Part shown: positions 1 to 9,207 of the stretch, piece by piece
Position numbering within the stretch: position 1 is the stretch's first letter
How the letters are laid out: each line of letters opens with the position of its first letter
Source of the DNA: SAR116 cluster bacterium
GTDB lineage: Bacteria > Pseudomonadota > Alphaproteobacteria > Puniceispirillales > Puniceispirillaceae
Assembly: GCA_004212735.1 (NCBI GenBank)
Contig: SHBD01000002.1
Span: 62,001 to 126,000, forward strand
Direction of reading: 5' to 3'
Length of the DNA stretch: 64,000 nt
Notes under the pieces: model-generated
Seen by the model: only the letters and a program-made list of their open reading frames with translations
What the model was told of the DNA's origin: nothing
The model's database searches: none
Position numbers and translations under genes: made by a program

Positions 1-244
1 CAGACAGTTGACGGCTGGGCGGCAGGTTTTGCCGCCGCTGCCCCCAAGATATAAAATGAGATGGACCCCTGATGGGCTTTGAGCCAGTTCTAGGCTGGCT
101 TTGGGTTGAAGTTGGGGTTGGAGTTGGCTTTGGCACCGGCTTCTGCTTGCTCTGAACGCAGGAGCCTGTAGAATGTCGGCACAATAGATATTAGGTGGGC
201 GCACACCCAATGCGGCCATGTTAAAGACGTGAAAGACCAGAGCC
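1..244. other. 5' flank of fabI: hairpins and a 6-bp repeat, no intact gene
   Basis: No complete gene is visible. Frame 1 is open from the window edge to a stop at 52-54, so this may be the last 17 codons of an upstream gene. A 7-bp stem (18-24 with 30-36) and a 6-bp stem (82-87 with 95-100, then a short T run) could be weak transcription-termination structures. Bases 105-128 are four tandem copies of GTTGNN. A weak promoter-like pair, TTGCTC at 147-152 and TAGAAT at 169-174 with a 16-base spacer, could serve fabI. All of these are motif readings without further support. Confidence 0.3.
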
Positions 245-1087
245 ATGAGCAAGCAGAACACACCACAAAGTAAGCCCAGCAATACCGGCGGCGTAATGGC
301 GGGTAAGCGTGGATTGATCATGGGCGTGGCAAATGACCGCTCAATCGCTTGGGGGATTGCTGCCAAGCTCGCTGAACAGGGAGCCGAACTGGCTTTCACC
401 TTTCAGGGCGAAGCGCTGGAAAAGCGCGTCTGGCCACTGGCTGCGTCGGTCAATAGTGACCTTGTTCTGCCCTGTGATGTCACCGATGAGGCAAGTGTTG
501 ACGCTGTCTTTTCAACGCTTGCCGACAAATGGGGCAAGCTGGATTTCGTGCTGCATGCCATCGCCTATTCCGACAAGGAAGAGTTGAAGGGCCAATATGT
601 CGATACCAGCCGTGGCAATTTCCAGCGAACGATGGATATCTCTGTCTATTCCTTTACCCATATCGCACAAAAAGCCACGGCGATGATGAATGATGGCGGC
701 GCATTGTTGACGTTGACCTATTACGGCGCAGAGAGGGTAATGCCACACTATAATGTGATGGGCGTTGCGAAAGCGGCACTCGAAGCCTCGATCCGCTATC
801 TGGCGGTTGATCTTGGTGGCCGCAACATCCGGGTGAACGGCCTGTCAGCTGGCCCGATGAAAACACTGGCGGCATCCGGTATTGGCGATTTCCGGTACAT
901 CTTAAAATGGAATGAGTACAACTCGCCGCTCAAACGCAATGTGACGCTTGATGATGTTGGGGGCGCCGGGCTTTATCTGCTCTCAGACCTGTCATCAGGA
1001 GTTACCGGCGAGACGCACCATGTCGATTGCGGTTATCACGTTGTCGGCATGAAAGCGGTTGACGCGCCCGACATTTCGACTGTCTGA
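245..1087 (+). CDS. fabI: Enoyl-[acyl-carrier-protein] reductase (NADH), FabI
   Basis: Cytosolic short-chain dehydrogenase that reduces the trans-2-enoyl-ACP double bond in the last step of each round of type II fatty acid elongation. The 280-residue product starts its Rossmann fold with [19 protein letters not shown], the FabI form of the nucleotide loop. The segment [20 protein letters not shown] carries the Tyr-x6-Lys catalytic pair. The first 17 residues (polar, Ser/Gln/Asn-rich) are longer than in most relatives, so translation might begin at the ATG at 296. The start at 245 is kept because it opens the frame, though its ribosome site is weak. The stop is one base before the aroC ATG, so the two genes are almost certainly cotranscribed, an order common in Alphaproteobacteria. 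Confidence 0.96.
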   Translation: MSKQNTPQSKPSNTGGVMAGKRGLIMGVANDRSIAWGIAAKLAEQGAELAFTFQGEALEKRVWPLAASVNSDLVLPCDVTDEASVDAVFSTLADKWGKLDFVLHAIAYSDKEELKGQYVDTSRGNFQRTMDISVYSFTHIAQKATAMMNDGGALLTLTYYGAERVMPHYNVMGVAKAALEASIRYLAVDLGGRNIRVNGLSAGPMKTLAASGIGDFRYILKWNEYNSPLKRNVTLDDVGGAGLYLLSDLSSGVTGETHHVDCGYHVVGMKAVDAPDISTV

Positions 1088-1088
1088 C

Positions 1089-2177
1089 ATGTCAGATAAC
1101 AGCTTCGGAAAACTGTTCTCCTTTACCAGCTTTGGCGAAAGTCACGGGCCCGGCATCGGCTGTGTGGTCGATGGCGCACCGCCGCGCATGGCGCTGTCAG
1201 AGGCGATGATACAGCCTTATCTGGACCGCCGGCGGCCCGGCCAGAACCGCTTTGTCACACAACGCCAGGAAGAGGACAGGGTTGAAATCCTGTCCGGTGT
1301 TTTTGAGGGACAGACAACAGGAACACCGATCGGGCTGTTGATCCGCAATAAGGATCAGCGCTCCAAGGATTATGGCGATATCGCAAAACAGTTTCGGCCC
1401 GGCCATGCCGATTACACCTATCAGGAAAAATATGGCATCCGCGATTATCGCGGTGGCGGAAGATCCTCGGCGCGCGAAACCGCGGTGCGTGTTGCCGCCG
1501 GTGCCATCGCTGATCTGTTTCTCAAACAGGCGCTTGGTACCCCCTATCGGGTACGCGGCGGCGTTGTGCAGATCGGACCGCACAAGATCAACCGGGATAA
1601 TCTCGATTGGGACAATTGCGACAAGAACCCGTTTTTCTGTCCCGACGCCGAGGCGGCCGCCGCGTGGGAGGGGTATCTGGATGATGTTCGCAAGCAGGGA
1701 TCATCAGCCGGGGCCATTCTGGAAATTGTTGCCGATGGCATTCCCGTCGGCCTTGGGCAGCCGATTTATGGCAAGCTGGATACCGAACTTGGTGCAGCGA
1801 TGATGAGCATCAATGCCGTCAAGGGCGTGGAAATCGGCAGTGGCTTCGCCGCAGCCGCAATGGATGGTCGCGAGGCTGGCGATGAAATGCGCGAGGGACC
1901 AGCCTTCCTGAGCAACCATGCTGGCGGCATTCTGGGCGGCATTTCAACGGGTGAGCAGATTGTCGTTCGCGTTGCGATTAAACCCACTTCATCGATTCTG
2001 ACGAAGCGGCGCTCGATTAACGAGGATGGCAAAGAGATCGAACTGCTGACCAAGGGGCGGCATGACCCCTGTGTCGGCATTCGCGGCGTTCCCGTTGCCG
2101 AGGCGATGATGGCACTTACCTTGGCTGATCACCTGATGCGGCATCACGCACAATGCGGGATCCTGCCCAGGGATTAA
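1089..2177 (+). CDS. aroC: Chorismate synthase
   Basis: Converts 5-enolpyruvylshikimate 3-phosphate to chorismate, the branch point to aromatic amino acids, folate and ubiquinone, using reduced FMN. The 362-residue protein begins [20 protein letters not shown], matching the family's first signature. It also has the [11 protein letters not shown] stretch and the [15 protein letters not shown] motif near residues 115-135, which bind FMN and substrate. An in-frame TTG 30 bases upstream would overlap fabI, but the ATG at 1089 gives the normal family N-terminus and follows the fabI stop by one base. Length is normal. The gene ends 5 bases before the convergent tlyA stop, with no obvious terminator between them. 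Confidence 0.97.
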   Translation: MSDNSFGKLFSFTSFGESHGPGIGCVVDGAPPRMALSEAMIQPYLDRRRPGQNRFVTQRQEEDRVEILSGVFEGQTTGTPIGLLIRNKDQRSKDYGDIAKQFRPGHADYTYQEKYGIRDYRGGGRSSARETAVRVAAGAIADLFLKQALGTPYRVRGGVVQIGPHKINRDNLDWDNCDKNPFFCPDAEAAAAWEGYLDDVRKQGSSAGAILEIVADGIPVGLGQPIYGKLDTELGAAMMSINAVKGVEIGSGFAAAAMDGREAGDEMREGPAFLSNHAGGILGGISTGEQIVVRVAIKPTSSILTKRRSINEDGKEIELLTKGRHDPCVGIRGVPVAEAMMALTLADHLMRHHAQCGILPRD

Positions 2178-2182
2178 TCAGG

Positions 2183-3016
2183 TCACGCAACCGGCTTGGT
2201 TGCCGCAATTAGAAATTCGCGGTTGCCATCCGGCCCATCAATCGGTGAGGGAACGGTGCCGATATGAGTCCAGCCCATCTCGTTCGTCAACCATTGCTCT
2301 ACCTTTGCAATTGTCTGGGCGTGAAGCGTGGCATCGCGCACCACACCACCCTTGCCGACATTACCCCTACCAACCTCGAACTGGGGCTTGATCAGCGCGA
2401 GTAAACCGGCCCCCGGCGGTGCCAACGCCAGAGCCGCCGGCAGTAGTTTGGCAAGGCTGATGAAAGACGCATCACAGACTATGAGATCAGGCAAATCGGA
2501 CGTCACGCCGAGCATTTCCGGCGTTAGATCACGGGCATTCACCCCATCCATAACCACCACACGCGGATCACCAGACAGGCTGGGATGGAGCTGGTCACGA
2601 CCAACGTCAAGCGCAACGACACGCATCGAACCCCGGTCAAGCAACACCTCAGTGAAGCCACCGGTGCTGGCCCCGATATCAAGACAGGTGCGGCCGGCCG
2701 GATCAATCTGGGCAAAAGCATCAAGCCCGCCAATCAATTTGAGCGCGCCCCGGCTGACCCATGGAAAATCGGTGGCCGTGAGCTCCAGCACAGCGTCAGG
2801 AGCCAGGAGCTGCGCGGGTCTTTTCAGCGGCTTTCCTGAGAGCAGGACAGAGGATGACGCGATCAACGCACGTGCCCTGTCCCGCGAGGCAGCAAGACCG
2901 CGCGCCACCAGCAGAGCATCAGCGCGAATCCGATCCAGCGGTTCACCCGACACAGGTTTCTGTTGGGATTTTCTACGCGAACCGACCACACCAAAACCAC
3001 AAAACATCGGTATCAT
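2183..3016 (-). CDS. tlyA: TlyA-family rRNA 2'-O-methyltransferase
   Basis: Predicted SAM-dependent 2'-O-methyltransferase of the TlyA/FtsJ-like family; characterised members methylate cytidines in 16S and 23S rRNA. The 277-residue protein has an N-terminal S4 RNA-binding domain (about residues 28-90, including DRIRADALLVARGLAASRDRA), then a Rossmann methyltransferase domain with the SAM loop LDIGASTGGFTEVLLDRG and the later motif LIVCDASFISL. The first 25 or so residues are basic and poorly conserved, and no clear ribosome site precedes 3016, so a GTG nearer DRIRAD could be the true start. It lies downstream of dxs on the same strand, across a 129-base gap with an 11-bp tandem repeat. Confidence 0.9.
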   Translation of the reverse strand: MIPMFCGFGVVGSRRKSQQKPVSGEPLDRIRADALLVARGLAASRDRARALIASSSVLLSGKPLKRPAQLLAPDAVLELTATDFPWVSRGALKLIGGLDAFAQIDPAGRTCLDIGASTGGFTEVLLDRGSMRVVALDVGRDQLHPSLSGDPRVVVMDGVNARDLTPEMLGVTSDLPDLIVCDASFISLAKLLPAALALAPPGAGLLALIKPQFEVGRGNVGKGGVVRDATLHAQTIAKVEQWLTNEMGWTHIGTVPSPIDGPDGNREFLIAATKPVA

Positions 3017-3053
3017 GCGGTGGACATGATCACCCGAAACCTAACCAAAAACT

Positions 3054-3097
3054 CACTTCATAATCACTTCACGGTCACTTCACCGTCACATCAGGAT
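3054..3097. repeat. Four tandem 11-bp repeats between dxs and tlyA
   Basis: CACTTCA or CACATCA recurs at 3054, 3065, 3076 and 3087, exactly 11 bases apart, each followed by four variable bases. One turn of B-DNA is close to this spacing, so all copies face the same side of the helix. The block lies in the gap between two minus-strand genes, in the putative tlyA leader. It could be an operator or simply a replication-slippage repeat; no protein is known to bind this motif. Confidence 0.7.
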
Positions 3098-3145
3098 GGC
3101 TTCACAACGACTGTCACCATAGGCCGGTTCGCGTGACCAAAATCT

Positions 3146-5068
3146 CTATTTTTTTTGCTTGGCGTGGCTGCCCGCATCCTCGGCTACCCCGGTGAGGGCA
3201 GACAGCGCGGCAACGATGCCATCACAATCAAGTCCGCAATCGGCGAGCTGGCCTGCCTGGCTGTCATGCTCAATAAACTCATCGGGAAGCGAGAGGGCGC
3301 GAACGGCAAAGCCGGTATCGAGGCGGCCTGCATTCGCCAGATATTGCAGAACATGGGCCGAAAAACCGCCCGGGCTGTTTTCCTCAACGATCAACAGCTT
3401 GTCGTGCCCGGCTGCCAGTTCATCAAGCAGCGCGCTGTCCAGCGGTTTGGCGAAGCGGGCATCAGCCACGGTTGGCGAGACACCAATGCCAGCCATTATA
3501 TCTGCGGCCGCCAGACAATCAGCAAGGCGGGTGCCAAGCGAGAGGATGGCCACATCCTGGCCCTGGCGCACAATACGGCCCTTTCCAATCGGCAATATCT
3601 CGCCCCGCTCAGGAAGCTCACAGCCAATGCCTTCACCGCGCGGATAACGAACGGCAGATGGCCCCTCATCATGGCTGGCAGCGGTTGCCACCATGTGAGT
3701 CAGTTCCGCCTCATCCGACGGACACATGATCACCATGCCGGGTAGGCAGGACATGTAGGCAATATCAAAAATGCCAGCATGCGTGGCCCCATCTGCACCC
3801 ACGAGTCCGGCCCGGTCGATGGCGAATCGCACGGGAAGTTTCTGGATCGCCACATCATGTACAAGCTGATCATAACCGCGCTGCAGGAAGGTCGAATAGA
3901 GCGCACAAAAGGGTTTCATACCCTCACTGGCAAGACCGGCGGCAAAGGTCACCGCATGCTGTTCAGCGATACCAACGTCAAAAACACGCGTTGGAAACCG
4001 TTCCTTCACCTTGTCCAAACCGGTCCCGGACGGCATTGCGGCGGTGATGGCAACGATGCGATTATCCTGCTGCGCCGCGTCAATCAGCGCCTTGGCAAAA
4101 ACCGAGGTATAGCTGGGGACATTTGCTGCCGCTTTCTGTTGGGTGCCGGTGATGACGTCAAATTTCGGCACCGCATGGTATTTCTCTGCCGATGGGCCGG
4201 AAAAAGGATGCCCCTTGCCCTTCTCGGTAACAACATGCACCAGCACAGGCCCGGTCACATCACCATCGCGCAGATTTTTCAGAACCGGCAGAAGATGCCC
4301 CATCTCGTGACCATCTATCGGGCCGATATGCAGAAAGCCAAGCTGGCTGAAAACGGAATTGCCGCTGATCAGGTCACGCGCCATATCTTTGGCACGGCGG
4401 GCTGTGCGCTCTATCTCGGCGGGGAATTTGCTGGTCACTTCACGCACCAGATCCCGGATCGAGTGAAACGGCTCTGAGGTGATCAGTCGCGAGAGATAGC
4501 TGCTCATCGCACCAACCGGCTGGGCGATCGACATGTCATTATCGTTCAGGATAACAATCAGCCGACTGTCAGACGCACCCGCATTGTTCATCGCCTCATA
4601 GGCCATGCCAGCACTCATCGACCCATCACCAATCACGGCAATCACATTTCGCTTGCTATTCTGCAGGTCGCTGGCCACCGCCATGCCAAGCCCTGCCGAA
4701 ATTGATGTGGAGGAATGACCAGCACCGAAGGGATCAAAAACAGATTCATCACGCTTGGTAAAGCCCGAAAGGCCATCCTTCTGGCGCAGGGTCTCGATCC
4801 GGTCACGGCGGCCGGTAAGGATCTTATGCGGATAAGCCTGATGCCCAACGTCCCAGATCAGCCTGTCATCAGGTGTCTGGAAAACGTAATGCAACGCCAA
4901 AGTCAATTCGACAACACCAAGGCCTGCACCAAGATGCCCGCCGGTTTTTGAAACAGCAGAAATTGTTGCGTCACGCAGCTCACGGGCAAGACGCGGCAAC
5001 TCCGCCTCCGGCAGCCGCCGCAGATCTTCCATCCGGGTAATCTTATCAAGCAAGGGGGTCGGCGCCAT
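3146..5068 (-). CDS. dxs: 1-deoxy-D-xylulose-5-phosphate synthase
   Basis: Thiamine-diphosphate enzyme that condenses pyruvate and glyceraldehyde 3-phosphate to open the MEP isoprenoid pathway. The ATG at 5068 ([10 protein letters not shown]) is preceded by GGAG at a five-base spacing, making it better than the longer frame that opens at 5104; the product is 640 residues, typical for Dxs. The TPP/Mg site is [18 protein letters not shown]. The transketolase-like middle domain carries [15 protein letters not shown], and the C-terminal domain contains [13 protein letters not shown]. It follows ispA on the same strand after 71 bases, so two isoprenoid genes sit together; ispH lies elsewhere in the window. 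Confidence 0.97.
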   Translation of the reverse strand: MAPTPLLDKITRMEDLRRLPEAELPRLARELRDATISAVSKTGGHLGAGLGVVELTLALHYVFQTPDDRLIWDVGHQAYPHKILTGRRDRIETLRQKDGLSGFTKRDESVFDPFGAGHSSTSISAGLGMAVASDLQNSKRNVIAVIGDGSMSAGMAYEAMNNAGASDSRLIVILNDNDMSIAQPVGAMSSYLSRLITSEPFHSIRDLVREVTSKFPAEIERTARRAKDMARDLISGNSVFSQLGFLHIGPIDGHEMGHLLPVLKNLRDGDVTGPVLVHVVTEKGKGHPFSGPSAEKYHAVPKFDVITGTQQKAAANVPSYTSVFAKALIDAAQQDNRIVAITAAMPSGTGLDKVKERFPTRVFDVGIAEQHAVTFAAGLASEGMKPFCALYSTFLQRGYDQLVHDVAIQKLPVRFAIDRAGLVGADGATHAGIFDIAYMSCLPGMVIMCPSDEAELTHMVATAASHDEGPSAVRYPRGEGIGCELPERGEILPIGKGRIVRQGQDVAILSLGTRLADCLAAADIMAGIGVSPTVADARFAKPLDSALLDELAAGHDKLLIVEENSPGGFSAHVLQYLANAGRLDTGFAVRALSLPDEFIEHDSQAGQLADCGLDCDGIVAALSALTGVAEDAGSHAKQKK

Positions 5069-5139
5069 CTCAACTCCACAATTATCAGCCCAACTTCGGC
5101 TCATAACACACGCCGGACTCTAACTTTTCACATAGCTTA

Positions 5140-6027
5140 TCACGAATTGCGCGCAATAGCGAATGTCGCCAGATACTCCAGATACCCGGCCTGTGGCCAC
5201 GGCGTCAAAACAGCCAGCGCATCATCGATCAGCCGGTGCGCCGTGACGCGGGCCTGCTCTGCACCCATCAATGACACAAAACTGCCCTTGCCGCGTTCAG
5301 CATCCTGTCCAGCCGGCTTGCCAAGCGTCGCCGCATCACCGTCATAATCAAGCAAATCATCAGCAATCTGAAACGCCAATCCAAGATCCCGCGAAAAGGT
5401 CCCGAGCGCGTCCAGCAGCCGGGCATCAGCACCACCGACGATGCCACCACAAATGGCGGCACACTGGATCAAGGCACCGGTCTTCATTGATTGCATTTCG
5501 GTAACTTCGGTCAGATCGAGCTGGCGCGTCTCAGCCTGCAAATCCAGCATCTGCCCACCCGCCATACCCGCAAGGCCAGAAGCACCCGCGAGCGCGGCAA
5601 CAAGCCGGATCTGAACCGCAGGGTCAGAATGTGTGCGACCATCAGCAAGGATATCAAAGGCCATGGTCTGCAACGCATCACCAGCCAGAATGGCTGTCGC
5701 CTCGTCAAACGCCAAATGACAGCTGGGCTTGCTTCGCCGCGTTGCCGCGTCATCCATCGCCGGCAGATCATCATGCACCAGCGAATAGGCATGCAGCATT
5801 TCCAGAGCCACCGCCACGCGCAACGCCCCGCTCTGATCCCCAGCATCATCAGACAGCCGCGCCGCGCCAAGCACCAGCGCAGCCCGCAGGCGCTTGCCTC
5901 CGCTCTTCGTTGCATAGATCATTGCATCACGCAGGCGCTGTGCCGGTGATTGATTCACGCGAAGAATGTCATCAATGGCTGCGGCCGCTGCTCCGGCATC
6001 ACAGGCGAGTTGGTCAGAAAACTCCAT
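5140..6027 (-). CDS. ispA: Farnesyl diphosphate synthase (polyprenyl synthetase family)
   Basis: Head-to-tail prenyltransferase that extends dimethylallyl and geranyl diphosphate with isopentenyl diphosphate. The 295-residue protein has the first aspartate-rich motif in VHDDLPAMDD (about residues 91-100) and the second in QIADDLLDYDGD (about residues 217-228). It also has the GGKRLR substrate loop near residue 43. Length and motifs fit the short-chain IspA group rather than long-chain octaprenyl synthases. It starts 6 bases after the xseB stop, giving the common alphaproteobacterial order xseB-ispA-dxs on one strand. Confidence 0.95.
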   Translation of the reverse strand: MEFSDQLACDAGAAAAAIDDILRVNQSPAQRLRDAMIYATKSGGKRLRAALVLGAARLSDDAGDQSGALRVAVALEMLHAYSLVHDDLPAMDDAATRRSKPSCHLAFDEATAILAGDALQTMAFDILADGRTHSDPAVQIRLVAALAGASGLAGMAGGQMLDLQAETRQLDLTEVTEMQSMKTGALIQCAAICGGIVGGADARLLDALGTFSRDLGLAFQIADDLLDYDGDAATLGKPAGQDAERGKGSFVSLMGAEQARVTAHRLIDDALAVLTPWPQAGYLEYLATFAIARNS

Positions 6028-6033
6028 GACGGA

Positions 6034-6294
6034 CTAGGTTTCAGGCGAGAAACTGCTGGCCTCGGCAGGGGGACTGCCATCTTCCGGCAGCTTGATCTGC
6101 TCCACCTTCTCCCGCGCCTCTTCAAGCCGCTTCTGACAATGTGCCTTGAGGGCCGTTCCCCGTTCAAAAGCAGCAATCGCGTCATCAAGTGACACATCTC
6201 CGCGTTCAAGAGACGTCACGATTGTCTCCAGCTCACGCAACGCCTTCTCGAAGCTGATTACCGCCAATTCTGTATCGTCATTGCCATTATTCAT
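6034..6294 (-). CDS. xseB: Exodeoxyribonuclease VII small subunit
   Basis: Small helical subunit that binds several-fold to XseA to form the single-strand-specific exonuclease VII. The 86-residue product contains the family core SFEKALRELETIVTSLERGDVSLDDAIAAFERG and then a coiled stretch (LKAHCQKRLEEAREKVEQI), both diagnostic despite the small size. The C-terminal 15 residues are a loose Ser/Pro/Ala tail. It leads the cluster with ispA and dxs. The xseA partner is not in this window. Confidence 0.95.
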   Translation of the reverse strand: MNNGNDDTELAVISFEKALRELETIVTSLERGDVSLDDAIAAFERGTALKAHCQKRLEEAREKVEQIKLPEDGSPPAEASSFSPET

Positions 6295-6373
6295 GAAACC
6301 GTCCGGTCCAGTTGTGCGTTATCTTCCGCCGGACGCATAAGTGCGGGTCATGGCAATACGGGAGTCACCGCAC

Positions 6374-6835
6374 TCAATCACCGGCAAGGGTGGTTGCGAT
6401 GGATTTCACCATATCCGCCACGCGCTTACGAACCAACGGTGTCTTAATACTATAGTAAGTGCGCACAAGCTCAAGCGTTTCCCGCCGTGCCATCGGATCC
6501 CTTACCTGTTCCTCACCAAGTTCAATAGAGTCGATGCCCCGGCTGACCCGGCGCGGTGAGGCGCGCATAGTAACCTCCGACATATCGTCAAAAAAGTAGT
6601 TAATCGGAACATCAAGTATCTGGCTAATGTCCCACAGGCGTGACGCGCTGACACGGTTGGCACCGCGTTCATATTTCTGCACCTGTTGGAAGGTGATGTT
6701 CAATTCGCCACCTAATTGTTCCTGGCTCATTCCCAGCAATGTCCGGCGCAGGCGGACCCGTTTTCCAACATGCATATCGACCGCATTATTGTTGGTGACC
6801 CGGAAATTTCGTTCGATCTGATCATTCTCGGCCAT
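6374..6835 (-). CDS. XRE-family helix-turn-helix transcriptional regulator (PraR-like)
   Basis: A 153-residue DNA-binding protein with a Cro/C1-type helix-turn-helix at about residues 22-80 (VGKRVRLRRTLLGMSQEQLG, then ITFQQVQKYERGANRVSASRL). The C-terminal half ends in a helical region (RETLELVRTYYSIKTPLVRKRVADMVKSIA). This architecture matches a regulator widespread in Alphaproteobacteria that includes rhizobial PraR. Its target genes here are unknown. An AAGGATGAA ribosome site precedes the ATG. Two adjacent inverted repeats lie 48-87 bases upstream and could be autoregulatory operators. Confidence 0.88.
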   Translation of the reverse strand: MAENDQIERNFRVTNNNAVDMHVGKRVRLRRTLLGMSQEQLGGELNITFQQVQKYERGANRVSASRLWDISQILDVPINYFFDDMSEVTMRASPRRVSRGIDSIELGEEQVRDPMARRETLELVRTYYSIKTPLVRKRVADMVKSIATTLAGD

Positions 6836-6882
6836 GATTTCATCCTTTTGCTTTGCAATACCATGTTACCAAAGGTTGCACC

Positions 6883-6922
6883 CAAGAACGTTCAAATTCT
6901 TGTGAGTAGAATTATTTTACTC
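6883..6922. promoter_or_regulatory. Two adjacent inverted repeats upstream of the XRE regulator
   Basis: CAAGAA (6883-6888) pairs with TTCTTG (6897-6902) across 8 bases. One base later GAGTA (6904-6908) pairs with TACTC (6918-6922) across 9 bases. Both lie in the leader of the divergently read minus-strand XRE gene, a place where regulators of this type often bind their own promoter. The second dyad encloses a TAAAAT on the minus strand that could be a -10 element. Binding is inferred only from position and symmetry. Confidence 0.45.
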
Positions 6923-6990
6923 GCGTTTACCTTTTCGGCGTGCAGCTGAAAGCAAATATAATTAAGTGAATGAGTAACCGGGCGACTCAA

Positions 6991-7935
6991 TTAGCGGCAT
7001 TCTTCGAGCGCAGCGAGCAATGCGTGGGCGATTCCAGCCTCAAATGTCGAGTGCCCCGCCTCATCAATAAGCCTGAGTCTGGCCTTGGATCCCCACCTTT
7101 TCGTCAGCAATCTTGCTGTTATTGGCGGGCAAATGACGTCATGACGGCCCTGAATGATCTCGGCCGGCAAATGCTTTATCCGATGAAGATTCTCGAGAAT
7201 ATGGTCTGGCGCAAGAAAACAGTGATTGACGAAGTAATGCGCCTCAAGACGCGCCATACTAAGCGCCGATTTTCCACCCACATGGCGAACACCTGAGCGG
7301 AGCGTCGAACAGCTTGTCTCATAAGAGGCCCAGCGTTCAGCGGCGACCTGATGCATATGTCGATCCGGGTCGATCAGACGGCGGTGATAACTTGTCAGCA
7401 GATCAGAGCGTTCCTCGAGAGGCAGAAATTCGGCAAAGCTCTCATGCGCCTCAGGAAAGAATCGCCCCATGCCATAGAGAAACCAATTCACCTCGGCATC
7501 GGTGCCAAGGAAAATACCGCGCAGAATCAAGCGTGACACATTTTCGGGATACGCAATCGCATAGGCCAGCGCCAACGTACTTCCCCAAGACCCTCCAAAC
7601 AGCACAAAACGGTCAATGCCAAGGGCAACGCGCAATGCCTCTATATCTTCGATCAGATGCTGGGTTGTGTTGTCTTTTGTCTCGCCATGAGGCTGTGACC
7701 GGCCACTACCGCGCTGGTCAAACAGCACGCAGTGAAAACGCTCCGGGTTGAACAGACGGCGATGCGTCGGCGCAATGCCGGCACCCGGTCCACCATGCAG
7801 AAACAGCACGGGAACGCCCTTGGGATTTCCGCATTGTTCGTAATGGACGCGATGGATGCCGCGGGTCAGATATCCCTCATTGAACGGAACAATTGGCGGA
7901 AATAATTCTTTTTCCTGAATGAATGCGTGAGCCAT
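6991..7935 (-). CDS. pip: Proline iminopeptidase (alpha/beta hydrolase)
   Basis: Serine peptidase that releases N-terminal proline from short peptides in the cytosol. The 314-residue protein has the alpha/beta-hydrolase core: the oxyanion loop LHGGPGAG near residue 48, the FDQRGSGRSQPHG stretch, the nucleophile elbow GGSWGS near residue 113, the Asp in GRHDVICPP, and the His in DEAGHSTFEAG near the C-terminus. The C-terminus is compact and there is no signal peptide. It stands alone on the minus strand, about 100 bases downstream of carD, with a weak ribosome site. Confidence 0.93.
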   Translation of the reverse strand: MAHAFIQEKELFPPIVPFNEGYLTRGIHRVHYEQCGNPKGVPVLFLHGGPGAGIAPTHRRLFNPERFHCVLFDQRGSGRSQPHGETKDNTTQHLIEDIEALRVALGIDRFVLFGGSWGSTLALAYAIAYPENVSRLILRGIFLGTDAEVNWFLYGMGRFFPEAHESFAEFLPLEERSDLLTSYHRRLIDPDRHMHQVAAERWASYETSCSTLRSGVRHVGGKSALSMARLEAHYFVNHCFLAPDHILENLHRIKHLPAEIIQGRHDVICPPITARLLTKRWGSKARLRLIDEAGHSTFEAGIAHALLAALEECR

Positions 7936-8038
7936 GGCACATCATAGCCGAGACGACACAACCCTTTCAATCCCCGCAACGCGGCATATCCAAAGGCCGT
8001 TACAATACCGGCAGACAAAGACGCGAGACCGCCACCGG

Positions 8039-8542
8039 TCAGGCGACGTCCATCATATCCTCAAGTTTCATTGCGGCCGCATCCTGATCAATCTTTTCAA
8101 TCGCAGCAAACTCACGCGCCAGACGCTCAAGCGCTGCCTGATACATTTGCCGCTCGGAATAGGATTGTTCGGCCTGGTTGGTGCGGCGGTGCAGGTCGCG
8201 CACAACTTCGGCGATCGACACAGGATCGCCAGATTTGATTTTTGTTTCATATTCCTGGGCGCGGCGAGACCACATTGTGCGGCGCACACGTGCTTTGCCC
8301 TGCAGGGTGGTGATGGCCTGGTCCATCTGCTTGCGCGAACTCAGCGTCCGCAGGCCAAGCGATTTCGCTTTTTCCATCGGCACGCGCAGCGTCATGCGAT
8401 CCTGTTCGAAGCGAACAACAAGCATTTCCATGACAGCACCACCAACATCACGTTCCTCGGTACCAAGAATGCGACCAACGCCATGCGTCGGATAAACGAC
8501 AAAATCACCCTCGGCAAACGTGGTCTCTGACTTTTGTGCCAT
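8039..8542 (-). CDS. carD: CarD-family transcriptional regulator
   Basis: RNA-polymerase-binding regulator. The N-terminal Tudor-like domain (about residues 9-70, FAEGDFVVYPTHGVGRILG) contacts the beta subunit, and the basic helical C-terminal domain contacts DNA near the -10 element and stabilises open complexes. The ATG at 8542 (MAQKSETTF) follows AGGAAAAGGAAACT and gives 167 residues, the usual alphaproteobacterial size; the longer frame from 8596 adds a hydrophobic tail unlike the family. CarD near the ferredoxin gene is common in this class. It probably affects rRNA and growth genes. Confidence 0.93.
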   Translation of the reverse strand: MAQKSETTFAEGDFVVYPTHGVGRILGTEERDVGGAVMEMLVVRFEQDRMTLRVPMEKAKSLGLRTLSSRKQMDQAITTLQGKARVRRTMWSRRAQEYETKIKSGDPVSIAEVVRDLHRRTNQAEQSYSERQMYQAALERLAREFAAIEKIDQDAAAMKLEDMMDVA

Positions 8543-8799
8543 AGTTTCCTTTTCCTCTTGCCATACCAGCCATCCAATAATGAAGCCGCCCTGCAAAGCG
8601 GGACGGCACGGCTTGCTCCGGCATTACCCAATTAACAGTATTTTTCAGGCACCCTCTCACCAAAACTGGTTCCAAAGGACCTCAAAACACCGCAGCGCGG
8701 CGTTCGTCACTGCGCTAAGTCTTTCTTATACTCCAATTTTCTTCAAAAAACAACTCGTTGAAAACCCAACGGGTCGGCCAGCAAACGCGGCCAAGGGCG

Positions 8800-9138
8800 C
8801 TAGTTACCTGCACCGGGGGCCTTGGTGAAATATTTATCATATTTCCCGGCCTCACCCTGACTGGCCTCGGCATTTGGCATCGGCTCGGTGCGCTGTCCAA
8901 TGTTGGGCCAAATTTCCGACATCTCTCGATTCACCTCTAGCCATGCCTCAGCACCCGGCTCAGAGTCGGGCAGGATGGCTTCGGGAGGACATTCGGGCTC
9001 ACACACGCCACAATCAATACATTCATCAGGGTGAATCACCAGCATGTTCTCACCCTCGTAGAAACAATCTACCGGGCATACCTCGACACAGTCGGTGTAT
9101 TTACAGTTGATGCAGTTTTCATTGACGATATAGGTCAT
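8800..9138 (-). CDS. fdxA: Seven-iron ferredoxin FdxA ([3Fe-4S][4Fe-4S])
   Basis: Small cytosolic electron carrier of 112 residues. Nine cysteines lie in the N-terminal 50 residues: C9, C12, C17, C21 and C25, then C40, C43, C46 and C50. The second set is a CxxCxxCxxxCP [4Fe-4S] motif, and the first cluster region lacks one position of a regular 4Fe motif, as in 7Fe ferredoxins. The C-terminal half ([17 protein letters not shown]) is the extension seen in the Azotobacter FdI/alphaproteobacterial FdxA group. Its redox partner cannot be read from the sequence. It sits between terB-like and carD genes on one strand. Confidence 0.93.
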   Translation of the reverse strand: MTYIVNENCINCKYTDCVEVCPVDCFYEGENMLVIHPDECIDCGVCEPECPPEAILPDSEPGAEAWLEVNREMSEIWPNIGQRTEPMPNAEASQGEAGKYDKYFTKAPGAGN

Positions 9139-9207
9139 GATCAGGGTTCCGTGGGATAGGAGGGCTCTGGCGCATGTTCTATCGCAGAATCACGGTCTGG
9201 GCAAGAC

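Noticed and set aside
3779-4477. 232-codon plus-strand frame
   Set aside because: Antisense to dxs, which has complete motifs along this stretch.
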